A stretch of DNA of 33,021 nt from Lentisphaeria bacterium (GCA_017462015.1 JAFTRX010000008.1:1-33021), one strand, 5' to 3'. Positions 1 through 7,218 are shown, numbered from the stretch's first letter. The notes: generated by a model not told the origin, from the sequence alone. A program made the numbers and translations.

Positions 1-375
1 CCTTCGATTACAGCGCCTGCGGTCAGCCGATTGCATCGTCTGACCTCGCGGCTTACTGCTCGGCTTCCTCCGCCCGCGCTGAATTTCTTCAGCGCGTCCG
101 CCGGCTGTTGACCGGCGGTTCGCTACGTCCAGCCTGCGCGCTCGGCGGCGACCGCCTCGCATCACGATTCCAAGACGAGGTTTTGCAGCAGCCCCTTTCT
201 CTTTGTTATACCACATGCGGGATCTTACGGATTTGATCATCATAAGTGATTGTGGTGACAAATCAAGATTTTTGTCCGGTGAAAATGCTTGATTTTTTTG
301 CTTTCTGATGCTATGTTAACAGTGGCAGAACAGTAGTGATTTTTTTGAAGCAAAAGCAATGGTGAGCACAGCTAA
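1..375. other. GC-rich left-edge segment without an assignable gene
   Basis: The first 200 bases are clearly richer in G and C than the rest of the window and contain two perfect-stem hairpins: 76-95 (GCGCTGAA, loop TTTC, TTCAGCGC) and 98-118 (CCGCCGG, 7-nt loop, CCGGCGG). One plus-strand frame is open from base 3 to a TGA at 234-236 and could be the tail of a gene that starts outside the window, but its translation is not recognised and has no clear domain. From about 237 the sequence is AT-rich and looks like ordinary upstream DNA of the AraC gene. A structured intergenic repeat is an equally good explanation for the GC-rich part. Confidence 0.4.
289..317 (+). promoter_or_regulatory. Candidate sigma-70 promoter of the AraC-type gene
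   Basis: TTGATT (289-294) and TATGTT (312-317) are separated by exactly 17 bases, in the AT-rich stretch before the gene at 376. The predicted transcript starts near 324. It would contain a minimal ORF, ATG at 359 reading MVSTAK, whose TGA (377-379) overlaps the ATG of the AraC gene. No strong Shine-Dalgarno sequence precedes 376, so translational coupling is possible. Prediction from sequence only. Confidence 0.4.
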
Positions 376-1212
376 ATGAAAGAAACTTTATTGATAAATA
401 GATTTCTTTTTTCCAGATATTCCGGGGACTTGGGCTTTTTTGTCAGAAGCATCGGCGAACATCTGCTGTATCCGCCTCGCCACCCCCGGGTTAAAACAAT
501 TAAATTCGGTGAGATATTCTGGGGCATCGCCGGTTGTGGACTGTTTGAATATAATGGCGAAATTCATCGGTTGAAACCCGGTTGGGTATGGTATTATCCA
601 CCTGGTTCTCTGCATTCTTTCATGCCGGCGGAGGAAGGTTTTCACTGCCGCTGGCTGGCGATCGAAGGAGAGCAAGCCGGCGAATTGTTTGCCGCATTGG
701 GGATTCAGCCGGGAATGGTCAAAGTCGGGGATTGTCCGGATGAACTTTTTTGCAATATCGAAAAAAATATAAGAAAACCTGGACGACAGCTGCATATTCT
801 GCAGGAGGCTTTCAAAATATTGACCATAGTCAGTGCTCCGGGACAACTGAAGCATTTATCGGTCCGACGTGACCTCGCTGCTGAATTGAAGCAGATCATT
901 GATGAGGAATTTGATAATCCTCTGCTTAATGTTGATCAGCTGTCTGCCCGGATCGACCGTCATCGGGTTACTGCCAGCAGAATATTCCAGAAGCGATATG
1001 GGATCACGCTCTCTGATTATTTGATGCAGATGCGGCATAACGAGGCGTTGAATTTGATCATGAACACCGATATTCCCCCCGAGCAGCTGCCGGAACTGTG
1101 TGGTTTTTCATCAAAGACCTATTTTTATCAGGTCATTAAAAAAATTACCGGCAAAACGCCTGAAACTTTACGCAGGGAAGAAAAAATAAAGCGGCTTCCT
1201 GAAAACAGTTGA
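376..1212 (+). CDS. AraC/XylS-family transcriptional regulator
   Basis: Predicted cytoplasmic DNA-binding regulator of 278 residues. Roughly residues 1-150 form a cupin-like sensing domain, including a GWVWYYPPGSLHSF stretch typical of AraC_binding domains. Residues about 165-270 hold the two helix-turn-helix motifs of the family: the first around LNVDQLSARIDRHRVTASRI, the second around LPELCGFSSKTYFYQVIKK, ending in the usual GKTPETLRR. The gene converges on the minus-strand operon that ends at 1239. Its stop codon lies inside the hairpin that serves as that operon's terminator. Its ligand is unknown; control of the neighbouring DUF4838/prepilin operon is a guess from position. The ATG at 376 has a weak ribosome site and overlaps the stop of a 6-codon upstream ORF. 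Confidence 0.9.
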   Translation: MKETLLINRFLFSRYSGDLGFFVRSIGEHLLYPPRHPRVKTIKFGEIFWGIAGCGLFEYNGEIHRLKPGWVWYYPPGSLHSFMPAEEGFHCRWLAIEGEQAGELFAALGIQPGMVKVGDCPDELFCNIEKNIRKPGRQLHILQEAFKILTIVSAPGQLKHLSVRRDLAAELKQIIDEEFDNPLLNVDQLSARIDRHRVTASRIFQKRYGITLSDYLMQMRHNEALNLIMNTDIPPEQLPELCGFSSKTYFYQVIKKITGKTPETLRREEKIKRLPENS

Positions 1213-1220
1213 AGCCGCTT
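1181..1220 (-). terminator. Rho-independent terminator of the DUF4838 operon
   Basis: AAGCGGCTTC (1189-1198) and GAAGCCGCTT (1211-1220) form a 10-bp perfect stem with a 12-nt loop. On the minus strand the stem is followed by TATTTTTTC, a good U-tract. It lies about 20 nt past the stop of the minus-strand gene ending at 1239 and overlaps the last codons of the convergent AraC gene. Confidence 0.75.
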
Positions 1221-1238
1221 GATCTGTCGTTTGGACGG

Positions 1239-3254
1239 TTATTTTTTCTTCGGCACAGGCCATTTGGAACCATGGACTTCGCGCATCAGAAAATATGCGT
1301 GATTACTGGTGAAATCAGGATCGATTTTTACTCTGTACTGATTGAGCTCATTCACCGCATTTTCAAAATTATGTTTATTTTCTGCGTTCGGTTCTTTGAT
1401 GAATTTCACCTGTGCCAGACGGGCTTTGACAGTAAGTTCCGCTTCACGCAGTCCTTTTTGCAGATATTCCACCCGTTTTCTGGCCAAAGGATCTGATGCG
1501 CTTTTTTGCCACGCCCGGTCAAGGAGTTTGGCTGCATCTTCAAAATCTTTCAAAGAGAACAGACGGTGAGCGATCGTCACATAATTTTTGAATGTTCCTC
1601 CGCGGCGTCCGTTAAAAGTTTCTTCACGGCAGATTTTTTTCATATCATACGTTTTGAGTTTGGCCGAATGTTTCTCCCAGAACTCAAAATAGGCCTTAAC
1701 CTCATTTTTTACCGAACCGAAACAGCTGTAATATTCGTCAAGTATACTGTCGGCAGAAGAGGTGGGATCATCCATCATCCGGATGATCGTATACAATGTC
1801 GGGCCCTGAACGGCATAAGCGCCGAGCAACGCATCCAAACTGGCGCCTACCATGCCGTTTTGTGCGGCAAATTTGAAGTCAGCAGCAAATTCTCTTGCAT
1901 AGAAGATCGGCAGATTGGCTCCGGCGTGGGTGAGATTCGGGCGGAATACAATTTCTTCGATACCGGCTTTTTTCCATGCAAGGATGTGTTCACGGAATTT
2001 TTTACTCATCGCATCGGTGTACGGGAACCAGTGCGAACCGACATACACCAGAAGCATATTGGAAATTTTTTCTTTTACGGGCGGATTGGTGTAGTTGGCA
2101 TAAGCGAAACCGATCGCCTTGATATTGGGATCACGCTGCCGGGCAAGTTTTACCACCTCGTTGACAAAGCGGCAGAAACGGTCGCTCAAAGACGGTTGTA
2201 TTTCAGTATTGATTTTGGCATTTTCGCCCCAGCTGGTGGCAGCTATACTGAATCTCTCGGAGGAAGTGATGAATCGTTTGCCTGTCCAGTAGGAGCTGGT
2301 TTCAAATGCGGGATCTTTTGCATCCCAGCTGCGGCATCTGGCACATTGACAGAGGATAGGAGTGTCATTCAGTGTCAGGATGATCCGGTTTTCTCCTGAT
2401 CCGGCTCTCAGTCTTGCAAAGTGACTTTTGACGATACGTCTGTGAAGTACTGGTGAAGAAAGACACAAGTCGATATTGCGTCCGGTAGAATCACCCTTCA
2501 GCGGTTTGCGTCCATTGGGCGGAACAAATGCAAAAATTTCAGGTTTGGTTTTGCCGTACATTTTCCAGTACTGGTAAAAATTGTGTCCTGCACGCATATG
2601 TTCAATGGCGCCGAGACGATTGCGGAGCACAAAGCGTTTCTGCGCTTCAAGAAAGGCCATGGAGTTTTTGAAAATGAATTTTTTAAGATACGGTTTGTAT
2701 TTCAATCCCTGAAAAGCGGTATGTCGCAGTGCAGGTTTCCGGGAGCGTACCGAATCCTTAAAAACAATATCCTTGCGTTCCGGGATATGTTCGCCGAGTT
2801 TTCCGGGCCAGATCCAACGTATTCCGAGTTCATTGCGCAGCAGATCATAGACGCCCCACAGCGTACCGTGCCAGGTCGGAGCATAGGTGCTGCCGATGGA
2901 ACCTTTATTATCACTGCCGCAGATAAAAAGTTCATTTTTCAGTGAAACGATTTTGAATTCAGCCGGGCTCAATTTTTTATGGTCGATTCCGGCGGCGGCG
3001 GTTCTCCGGCAGGGGCCGATATAGACATAATTGCTCACTTTAGGCGCCTTGCTTTCAGAATAGAGCGGCAGCGTTGCGCCGGTAGCTCTTTTTACGTGAT
3101 AGATCAGCTCTTCTGCAGCCAGTTTCTGAACCGGGAGAGGATCATCCGGCAGGATGACTGCTGCCTGGGGGGTGCCGTTTGAGACCAGCGTGACCGCTGA
3201 CAGGGGCCATGCACAGAAAAATAGCATCGACAACATCAAAATTTTGTAGTTCAT
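1239..3254 (-). CDS. Secreted DUF4838-domain protein (putative glycan-active)
   Basis: Protein of 671 residues with an N-terminal signal peptide (MNYKILMLSMLFFCAWPLSA). After it comes a region like the N-terminal domain of alpha-glucuronidases and GH20 enzymes (PVQKLAAEELIYHVKRATG, about residues 40-60), then the DUF4838 core. Family marks include GHNFYQYWKMYGKTKPEIFA and NDTPILCQCARC, whose three clustered cysteines suggest a metal or disulfide site. DUF4838 proteins are widespread in glycan-degrading bacteria but their reaction is not established. The start has a strong ribosome site, AAGGAGG, 6 nt upstream. It is the last gene of a minus-strand operon with the glycosidase-like gene (3309-4529) and the prepilin-like gene (4569-5648), and is closed by a terminator at 1181-1220. 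It is paralogous to the protein at 13764-16106. Confidence 0.85.
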   Translation of the reverse strand: MNYKILMLSMLFFCAWPLSAVTLVSNGTPQAAVILPDDPLPVQKLAAEELIYHVKRATGATLPLYSESKAPKVSNYVYIGPCRRTAAAGIDHKKLSPAEFKIVSLKNELFICGSDNKGSIGSTYAPTWHGTLWGVYDLLRNELGIRWIWPGKLGEHIPERKDIVFKDSVRSRKPALRHTAFQGLKYKPYLKKFIFKNSMAFLEAQKRFVLRNRLGAIEHMRAGHNFYQYWKMYGKTKPEIFAFVPPNGRKPLKGDSTGRNIDLCLSSPVLHRRIVKSHFARLRAGSGENRIILTLNDTPILCQCARCRSWDAKDPAFETSSYWTGKRFITSSERFSIAATSWGENAKINTEIQPSLSDRFCRFVNEVVKLARQRDPNIKAIGFAYANYTNPPVKEKISNMLLVYVGSHWFPYTDAMSKKFREHILAWKKAGIEEIVFRPNLTHAGANLPIFYAREFAADFKFAAQNGMVGASLDALLGAYAVQGPTLYTIIRMMDDPTSSADSILDEYYSCFGSVKNEVKAYFEFWEKHSAKLKTYDMKKICREETFNGRRGGTFKNYVTIAHRLFSLKDFEDAAKLLDRAWQKSASDPLARKRVEYLQKGLREAELTVKARLAQVKFIKEPNAENKHNFENAVNELNQYRVKIDPDFTSNHAYFLMREVHGSKWPVPKKK

Positions 3255-3308
3255 TTTTCCTCCTTATTTTATTGGTTAAGAATTACAAAATATAATTTGA
3301 TTTTTCTG

Positions 3309-4529
3309 TTAAAGCTGTTGGCAGGGGGACGCTTCAGTACTGTTTTCACGCAGCAGATATTCCGCTGCCGCCTGAATGAAAAAGATGGTTCCGAGATCCC
3401 GGATATGATAAGGAGAAGCATCTGTGCCGGCAGGCGGTACAATTTTTTCAAGAATTGCACCGTGCAGATTATGATCTTGAGGATGGGTGAATTGCATGCT
3501 CATGCAGTAGTTGAGAGCCTTGCCGAGAAGAGGTTCAAAAACAGTATTTCCGGTTTCTGCCCGATACTGCATGAAATAACGGGCGGCGCAGGCGGAACCG
3601 CTGGTGGCGTGGCCAAAACTTTCGGTGTTGAAGTCCAGCCGGGTCCGCCTGATGATGCCGCCGTCAGAACGCAGGGCCTGGGCATACCACTGTGCTCCGC
3701 GTTCAAAACAGGCCAGAAAACGTTTGTCCCCGGTGGCATGGTAAAGTTTACGCATCGGCATGCCCCACCAGTATGCGTGCCGGGGATGAATATCCTGTCT
3801 GCTGGTGTTGCAGGGGATGTAAGCGATCCAATTGCCTTGCGGATTCTCTTTTTCAAGGAGTGTTTCGGCAATACGCTGCGCCATATCGAGGAAAGAGTGG
3901 TCGCCGGTCAGTTGCCAGGCGGTTACCATGACAGCATCATCCAGCAGCGGGCGGCCCTGATGGCATTTGGTTTCAAAATTGAATTGCCGCTTCTGTGGAT
4001 CGTAAATATCATTGAAGATACCTTTCTCCGGCACCCAGGCATGATCTCTGATCCATTTGAGTGATTGTACGGCGGCATTGGAATAACTTTCGTCTCCGGT
4101 CATCCCGGAAAGATGAAACAAACCGTCAAGAGATTCCAGTACCGCTGAAATATTGATTTGATCGGGAATATCTTCAAAAGCGGGGATCAAACCGGCATCT
4201 TCAGGTGAGGTGATCCGGTTGTCCATGATAAATCCTGCACTGAAGCGTGCATCATCCAGCAGCTCTGGTTTATTCAGGGCCTTGGCTGCCATACACAGCG
4301 CTTTGATCGCCTGCCCGGTGTGCCACATCGGGCAGAACATTGTCCACTGTTGTCCGGCAACATTGTATTCGCCGCGTATTGCACCACGCCAGCGTTGATA
4401 GGCGAGGCGTTTGGTGAAGTTTATCTGTTCCTCGTTGCGGACCGTGGCAATTTCAGTCAGCCATTTGACGGCAAGTTCAAGCGAGTCGCAAAGTTTTGCG
4501 GCATCAACAAAACAAATAGTGCTATCCAT
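3309..4529 (-). CDS. Six-hairpin glycosidase-like protein
   Basis: Protein of 406 residues without a signal peptide, so probably cytoplasmic. The pattern of repeated helical pairs with aromatic and acidic residues (QQWTMFCPMWHTGQAIKALC, LDDAVMVTAWQLTGDHSFLD, HAYWWGMPMRKLYHATGDKR) is that of an (alpha/alpha)6 barrel, as in unsaturated glucuronyl hydrolases and related six-hairpin enzymes. I cannot assign it to a numbered GH family. The ATG at 4529 lies 39 nt after the stop of the prepilin-like gene; in-frame upstream codons run straight into that stop, so no earlier ATG, GTG or TTG start exists. The ribosome site is weak (GAGAC). It sits between the prepilin-like and DUF4838 genes in one operon, suggesting work on the same glycan. 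Confidence 0.6.
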   Translation of the reverse strand: MDSTICFVDAAKLCDSLELAVKWLTEIATVRNEEQINFTKRLAYQRWRGAIRGEYNVAGQQWTMFCPMWHTGQAIKALCMAAKALNKPELLDDARFSAGFIMDNRITSPEDAGLIPAFEDIPDQINISAVLESLDGLFHLSGMTGDESYSNAAVQSLKWIRDHAWVPEKGIFNDIYDPQKRQFNFETKCHQGRPLLDDAVMVTAWQLTGDHSFLDMAQRIAETLLEKENPQGNWIAYIPCNTSRQDIHPRHAYWWGMPMRKLYHATGDKRFLACFERGAQWYAQALRSDGGIIRRTRLDFNTESFGHATSGSACAARYFMQYRAETGNTVFEPLLGKALNYCMSMQFTHPQDHNLHGAILEKIVPPAGTDASPYHIRDLGTIFFIQAAAEYLLRENSTEASPCQQL

Positions 4530-4568
4530 GGGGAAAATCGTCTCAAAAAAGTGTTTGTGTGCGGTTGA

Positions 4569-5648
4569 TCATTTAACTCCCCAGAAACGACGGTTATTCG
4601 GCTTGGTGGCGCTGGTATTCATACAGCCTTTCAGGAAAGCGGCCCGGACAGATCCGGCGTGGCCATCCAGATAAAGCAGCGGCATTGAAGTTCTTTTATT
4701 GTGTATGGTTATGGCGTTCACGTCTGCAGTACAATCCATGCCGTATGTCACTCCACAGTAAATATAGGAGGCCTGGGAAAGAGACGGAATTTTTATAATG
4801 TCGGTACCGTTACGGCATGAGTATTCAAATTTAAAGTGAGTGATTTTTCCCATATAGTCGTTAACACCATAAGAACATCTGGGCATGGTACCGTTGGAAC
4901 GCCGGTACATTTTGCAATTCCAGAAACTGAGGGTGCGATCATTGTCAAAACTGAACGGATTGGAAATATAACGTTTGTTGGGCAGATCTTCCTGAAATCC
5001 GCCAACCTGAGCGTACCAGTAGCCATTGGACCCTCTGGCGTTGCCGGATCTGGGCTTGTAGCCGTCGAAATCCTCAACATAATGCATGACAGCTTTGCCC
5101 ATTTGTGAGAGTTTGTTCACACATTCCAGTTCGTTGGCACGTTCCCGGGCGCTTTGCAGAGCGGGCAGCAGCAATGCTGCCAATATGGCAATTATCGCAA
5201 TAACAACGAGCAGTTCTATTAAAGTGAAATGGCTCGCGGGGAAAGGGGAAAAACTTCTTTTCACGGGAAAAGAGTTTTTTCCCCTCTCCCCGCACCCCTC
5301 TCCTCTTTTCAAGAAAAGCGGAGTATTTTGCGGCTCCAGTTTGTCGCCGCGCTTGAAAAAACGCATTGGTGAGATAGAAGTATTCACGAGCAGTTCTATT
5401 AAAGTGAAATGGGAGTGTGCGGGGGACAAGGAAAACTTTTTTTCACGGGAAAAAAAGTTTTTCCTTTCCCCCGCGCCCCCTTTCTCTTTCAAAAAAAGCG
5501 GGATGATTTTGCTCCAGTTTGTCGCAAAATTTGACAAATACTTCTGCAGAAACAACAACGAAACACATATTTGGCAAGTTTTACTCACCAGCAGCTCGAT
5601 CAAGGTGAAGTGGAAGCGTGGAGAAATGGTACAGGTATGCTTTTTCAT
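4569..5648 (-). CDS. Prepilin-like protein with three tandem leader motifs
   Basis: Protein of 359 residues with the type IV prepilin / type II secretion pseudopilin signature FTLIELLV three times, starting near residues 14, 81 and 141. Only the third is followed by the hydrophobic helix ([16 protein letters not shown]) that normally makes such a leader work. The first two are each followed by a hydrophilic insert (59 and 52 codons) that belongs to the repeat element described at 5229-5384 and 5409-5585. The body after the third leader is an ordinary Lentisphaerota-type pseudopilin head with conserved cysteines and an H...DG motif near the C terminus ([13 protein letters not shown]). The start is preceded by AAAGGGG. 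It is the first gene of an operon with a glycosidase-like and a DUF4838 protein. Whether the expanded N terminus is exported and cleaved is unknown. Confidence 0.85.
   Translation of the reverse strand: MKKHTCTISPRFHFTLIELLVSKTCQICVSLLFLQKYLSNFATNWSKIIPLFLKEKGGAGERKNFFSREKKFSLSPAHSHFTLIELLVNTSISPMRFFKRGDKLEPQNTPLFLKRGEGCGERGKNSFPVKRSFSPFPASHFTLIELLVVIAIIAILAALLLPALQSARERANELECVNKLSQMGKAVMHYVEDFDGYKPRSGNARGSNGYWYAQVGGFQEDLPNKRYISNPFSFDNDRTLSFWNCKMYRRSNGTMPRCSYGVNDYMGKITHFKFEYSCRNGTDIIKIPSLSQASYIYCGVTYGMDCTADVNAITIHNKRTSMPLLYLDGHAGSVRAAFLKGCMNTSATKPNNRRFWGVK
5206..5232 (-). repeat. 27-bp direct repeat over the third leader motif
   Basis: This 27-bp segment, which encodes most of HFTLIELLV, is repeated without a mismatch at 5386-5412, exactly 180 bp away (60 codons). 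The flanking bases differ on both sides. The first leader of the same gene (5586-5609) uses different codons, so the match comes from DNA duplication and not only from protein conservation. Confidence 0.9.
5229..5384 (-). repeat. Leader-inserted repeat unit, 52-codon type
   Basis: A 156-bp unit between the second and third leader motifs of the prepilin-like gene. Read with the gene it contains a conserved block around GCGACAAACTGGAGC, a purine-rich tract (GAGGAGAGGGG), and a strong hairpin at 5245-5284 whose arms are GGGGAAAAACTTCTTTT and AAAAGAGTTTTTTCCCC around a CACGG-type loop. The same block recurs at 23254-23430. It contains no transposase and is too short for an intein. The insert is in frame. 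Confidence 0.85.
5386..5412 (-). repeat. 27-bp direct repeat over the second leader motif
   Basis: Exact partner of 5206-5232. Recombination between the two copies would remove one 180-bp unit and leave an in-frame gene with one leader fewer. Confidence 0.9.
5409..5585 (-). repeat. Leader-inserted repeat unit, 59-codon type
   Basis: A 177-bp unit between the first and second leader motifs. Its gene-proximal part (from AGTAAAACTTGCC) differs from the 52-codon type, but from GCGACAAACTGGAGC onward it is the same kind of element, with purine-rich tract and hairpin (5428-5466). Its first 138 bases match 32884-33021 at 137 positions, although the leader codons just before the junction differ between the two genes. 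The repeat therefore starts precisely after the last valine codon of the leader. Confidence 0.9.
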
Positions 5649-5706
5649 TTAGACCCCTTTCATATTTATAAAAAGTCGATGGATGCCTGTCTGAAACCCT
5701 GCAAAT

Positions 5707-5735
5707 AATATATCGCATCTGAATTTGCAATGCAA
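5707..5735 (-). promoter_or_regulatory. Candidate promoter of the prepilin/glycosidase/DUF4838 operon
   Basis: On the minus strand TTGCAT (5730-5735) and TATATT (5707-5712) are 17 bases apart, a near-consensus sigma-70 arrangement. The transcript would start near 5700, giving a leader of about 50 nt before the ATG at 5648. An imperfect inverted repeat touches its upstream edge. Confidence 0.5.
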
Positions 5736-5763
5736 TTATAAAATTGATGCATTTTATTATAAT
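5735..5763. promoter_or_regulatory. Imperfect inverted repeat between divergent genes
   Basis: ATTATAAAAT and ATTTTATTATAAT face each other around TGATGC. The right arm contains a consensus TATAAT (5758-5763) oriented toward the small plus-strand ORF at 5777, and the left edge abuts the -35 of the minus-strand promoter. It could be an operator shared by both directions; the AT richness makes a chance palindrome possible. Confidence 0.3.
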
Positions 5764-5776
5764 ATGGAAATATGGC

Positions 5777-5968
5777 ATGAACGAAAAAAACGCTCCAGAT
5801 ATTGGAAAAATCAATGCTGCCGGATGGTGTAATTTTACTCTGTTATCAATCTTTCTTGTTCCATTTTATCTTCTGACACGGGCAAAAATCACCCGGCGTT
5901 GGGCAATATTTTTCATCTGGCTTCCGGGATTTATCTGCAATTGGCTTTTCAATTGGCATCTTATTTAA
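5777..5968 (+). CDS. Small two-helix membrane protein, unknown
   Basis: Predicted 63-residue protein starting MNEKNAPDIG, with two hydrophobic segments (about residues 19-34, FNTLLS-type start through FYLL, and 43-58, AIFFIWLPGFICNWLF) separated by a basic turn RAKITRR. This suggests an inner-membrane hairpin protein. I chose the ATG at 5777 because GGAAA lies 7 nt before it; an in-frame ATG at 5744 is less well placed. It is followed after 13 nt by another small ORF with its own ribosome site. No family is recognised. Function unknown. Confidence 0.45.
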   Translation: MNEKNAPDIGKINAAGWCNFTLLSIFLVPFYLLTRAKITRRWAIFFIWLPGFICNWLFNWHLI

Positions 5969-5981
5969 TGGGGGAATTATT

Positions 5982-6077
5982 ATGAACCGTCAAATGTTGT
6001 TTCGATACATTATCATCTTTATCGGAATTGTATTGTTCGCCAAACTTACTTCATTGATAAAAACGGATTCATGTTAA
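5982..6077 (+). CDS. 31-residue single-span peptide, unknown
   Basis: Short ORF beginning MNRQMLFRYIIIFIGIVLFA, a basic N terminus followed by one hydrophobic helix, ending in KTDSC. GGGGGA lies 7 nt upstream of the ATG. It follows the 63-residue membrane ORF closely and may be cotranscribed with it. The composition resembles small membrane peptides, including type I toxins, but nothing proves that role. Confidence 0.35.
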   Translation: MNRQMLFRYIIIFIGIVLFAKLTSLIKTDSC

Positions 6078-6130
6078 TCCAATAAACAACGAAATCGCAT
6101 AGTGCGTTTCAAAAATAAGGAGGACAAACC

Positions 6131-6220
6131 ATGTATAATGTATCACCCCGCCAAGCCGGAAAAATGGTCAGCATCCGCATATTCCGCAACTTCTATACCG
6201 GAGTATCCCGCATCTGCTGA
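6131..6220 (+). CDS. 29-residue basic peptide ORF, unknown
   Basis: ORF of 29 codons (MYNVSPRQAGKMVSIRIFRN at its start) with the strongest ribosome site of this small cluster, AAGGAGG, 8 nt before the ATG. It is basic and ends in cysteine. It could be a real small protein, or the intact start of a gene whose remainder is lost, since the sequence beyond it is noncoding in this direction. Confidence 0.3.
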   Translation: MYNVSPRQAGKMVSIRIFRNFYTGVSRIC

Positions 6221-6320
6221 AAGATTGTCCATAAAGCACCTCTTTGGTTATGAAAAAAAGCAAGAGCTGCCGATGCAAACATGGGGTATTGCCCCCGGCA
6301 AGGGGCAACCGTGAATCATA

Positions 6321-6356
6321 CCGTTCCGATGACAGCTCCTGCGGTCACCGGAATGG
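6321..6356 (-). terminator. Strong hairpin after the PIG-L gene
   Basis: CCGTTCCG (6321-6328) pairs with CGGAATGG (6349-6356) and, after one mismatch, TGAC pairs with GTCA around a 10-nt loop. It lies 12 nt beyond the minus-strand stop at 6369. There is no U-tract, so it may act as a 3' stabiliser or a weak terminator. A second small hairpin (TTGCCCC/GGGGCAA, 6289-6308) follows. Confidence 0.4.
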
Positions 6357-6368
6357 CATACATGTATC

Positions 6369-7214
6369 TTATTTCCATTGGGCGAACGGAAAATCCTTTT
6401 TGACCCGGGAGAGAGCCGTCGGATCGTTCCAGCTGCCTCCGCCCCAGGCGGTCACGGAAAAATATTCGTTCCAGTTCTCTGTATGGACATTGCAAAGTTC
6501 ATTGCGTTTCAGATGCCGGATATCGGTCTTTTGGGTCCACTCTTCCTCGGACCAGGAAGGGATCTCTTCTTTATCCAAATTGTTCACAAAGGGCAGCCAC
6601 TCTTCCAGTTGGGATTTGTGGCAGCGGAGCATCTGAAGTTTCTTTTCTTTAAACCCGTTCACGTCCACACGGAAATGCCAGCGGCATTCTGAAGCGTATC
6701 CGTCAATGCAGTTGAGGATCACTGGAGGCTTATACCGCAAAACCATCTCCCCTTTCATCGTGGGATAGGCATGAGGCACCCCCAGCTGATATGCCACAAG
6801 CCGCACCGCCTCTGCCGTATGCTGGTGATCGATATGGACTCCGGCAAGTGGATCCACTGACACTGGCGGGCAGATAATATAATGCGGCGCGAAAGAACGG
6901 ATGGCATTCCACAATCCCCCCATAAAGTTCCTGTCAATAAAGACCTGTCCGGGAAGGGGTTTGCCGTCAAGGAGCAGCATGTTTTCATATTCAGCCCCCA
7001 CCAGAGCGGCACTGGCTCGTGCCTCTTGATCCCGGATGGCAGCGGTAGTGTCAACATCATGCAGATAATGACCGCTGCCCCCGCGGGTGGTGGTCAGGAT
7101 CTTCAAACGAACCTGATCGCCATAATGCTGACGCAGTTTCAGAAACAAACCGGCCGCTTCAAATTCAAAATCGTCCTGATGCGCCATGACGGACATAACT
7201 CGCAATTCAGACAT
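6369..7214 (-). CDS. PIG-L family deacetylase
   Basis: Predicted 281-residue zinc-dependent de-N-acetylase (LmbE/PIG-L fold) acting on N-acetylglucosamine-type groups, probably cytoplasmic as no signal peptide is seen. The N-terminal metal motif reads MAHQDDFEFE (the usual AHPDDxE with glutamine for proline), and the second metal ligand pair is in HIDHQHTAEAV. I start at ATG 7214 (MSELRV), 4 nt after the stop of the oxidoreductase gene with GGAAT upstream; a longer frame to 7259 would overlap that gene. It is last in an operon with Gfo/Idh, isomerase and GH20-like genes, which fits deacetylation of an amino sugar released by the GH20-like enzyme. The actual substrate is inferred. Confidence 0.85.
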   Translation of the reverse strand: MSELRVMSVMAHQDDFEFEAAGLFLKLRQHYGDQVRLKILTTTRGGSGHYLHDVDTTAAIRDQEARASAALVGAEYENMLLLDGKPLPGQVFIDRNFMGGLWNAIRSFAPHYIICPPVSVDPLAGVHIDHQHTAEAVRLVAYQLGVPHAYPTMKGEMVLRYKPPVILNCIDGYASECRWHFRVDVNGFKEKKLQMLRCHKSQLEEWLPFVNNLDKEEIPSWSEEEWTQKTDIRHLKRNELCNVHTENWNEYFSVTAWGGGSWNDPTALSRVKKDFPFAQWK

Positions 7215-7218
7215 AACA

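Noticed and set aside
1506-2399. Plus-strand ORF of 297 codons
   Set aside because: It is antisense to the DUF4838 gene at 1239-3254, which has signal peptide, motifs and ribosome site; the antisense product looks random.
5205-5609. Intein inside the prepilin gene
   Set aside because: The inserts are only 52-59 codons, differ in frame between copies and lack splicing-motif residues (initial Cys/Ser with terminal HN).
5205-5609. Classical insertion sequence
   Set aside because: No transposase ORF, and the units are bounded by leader codons rather than by terminal inverted repeats.
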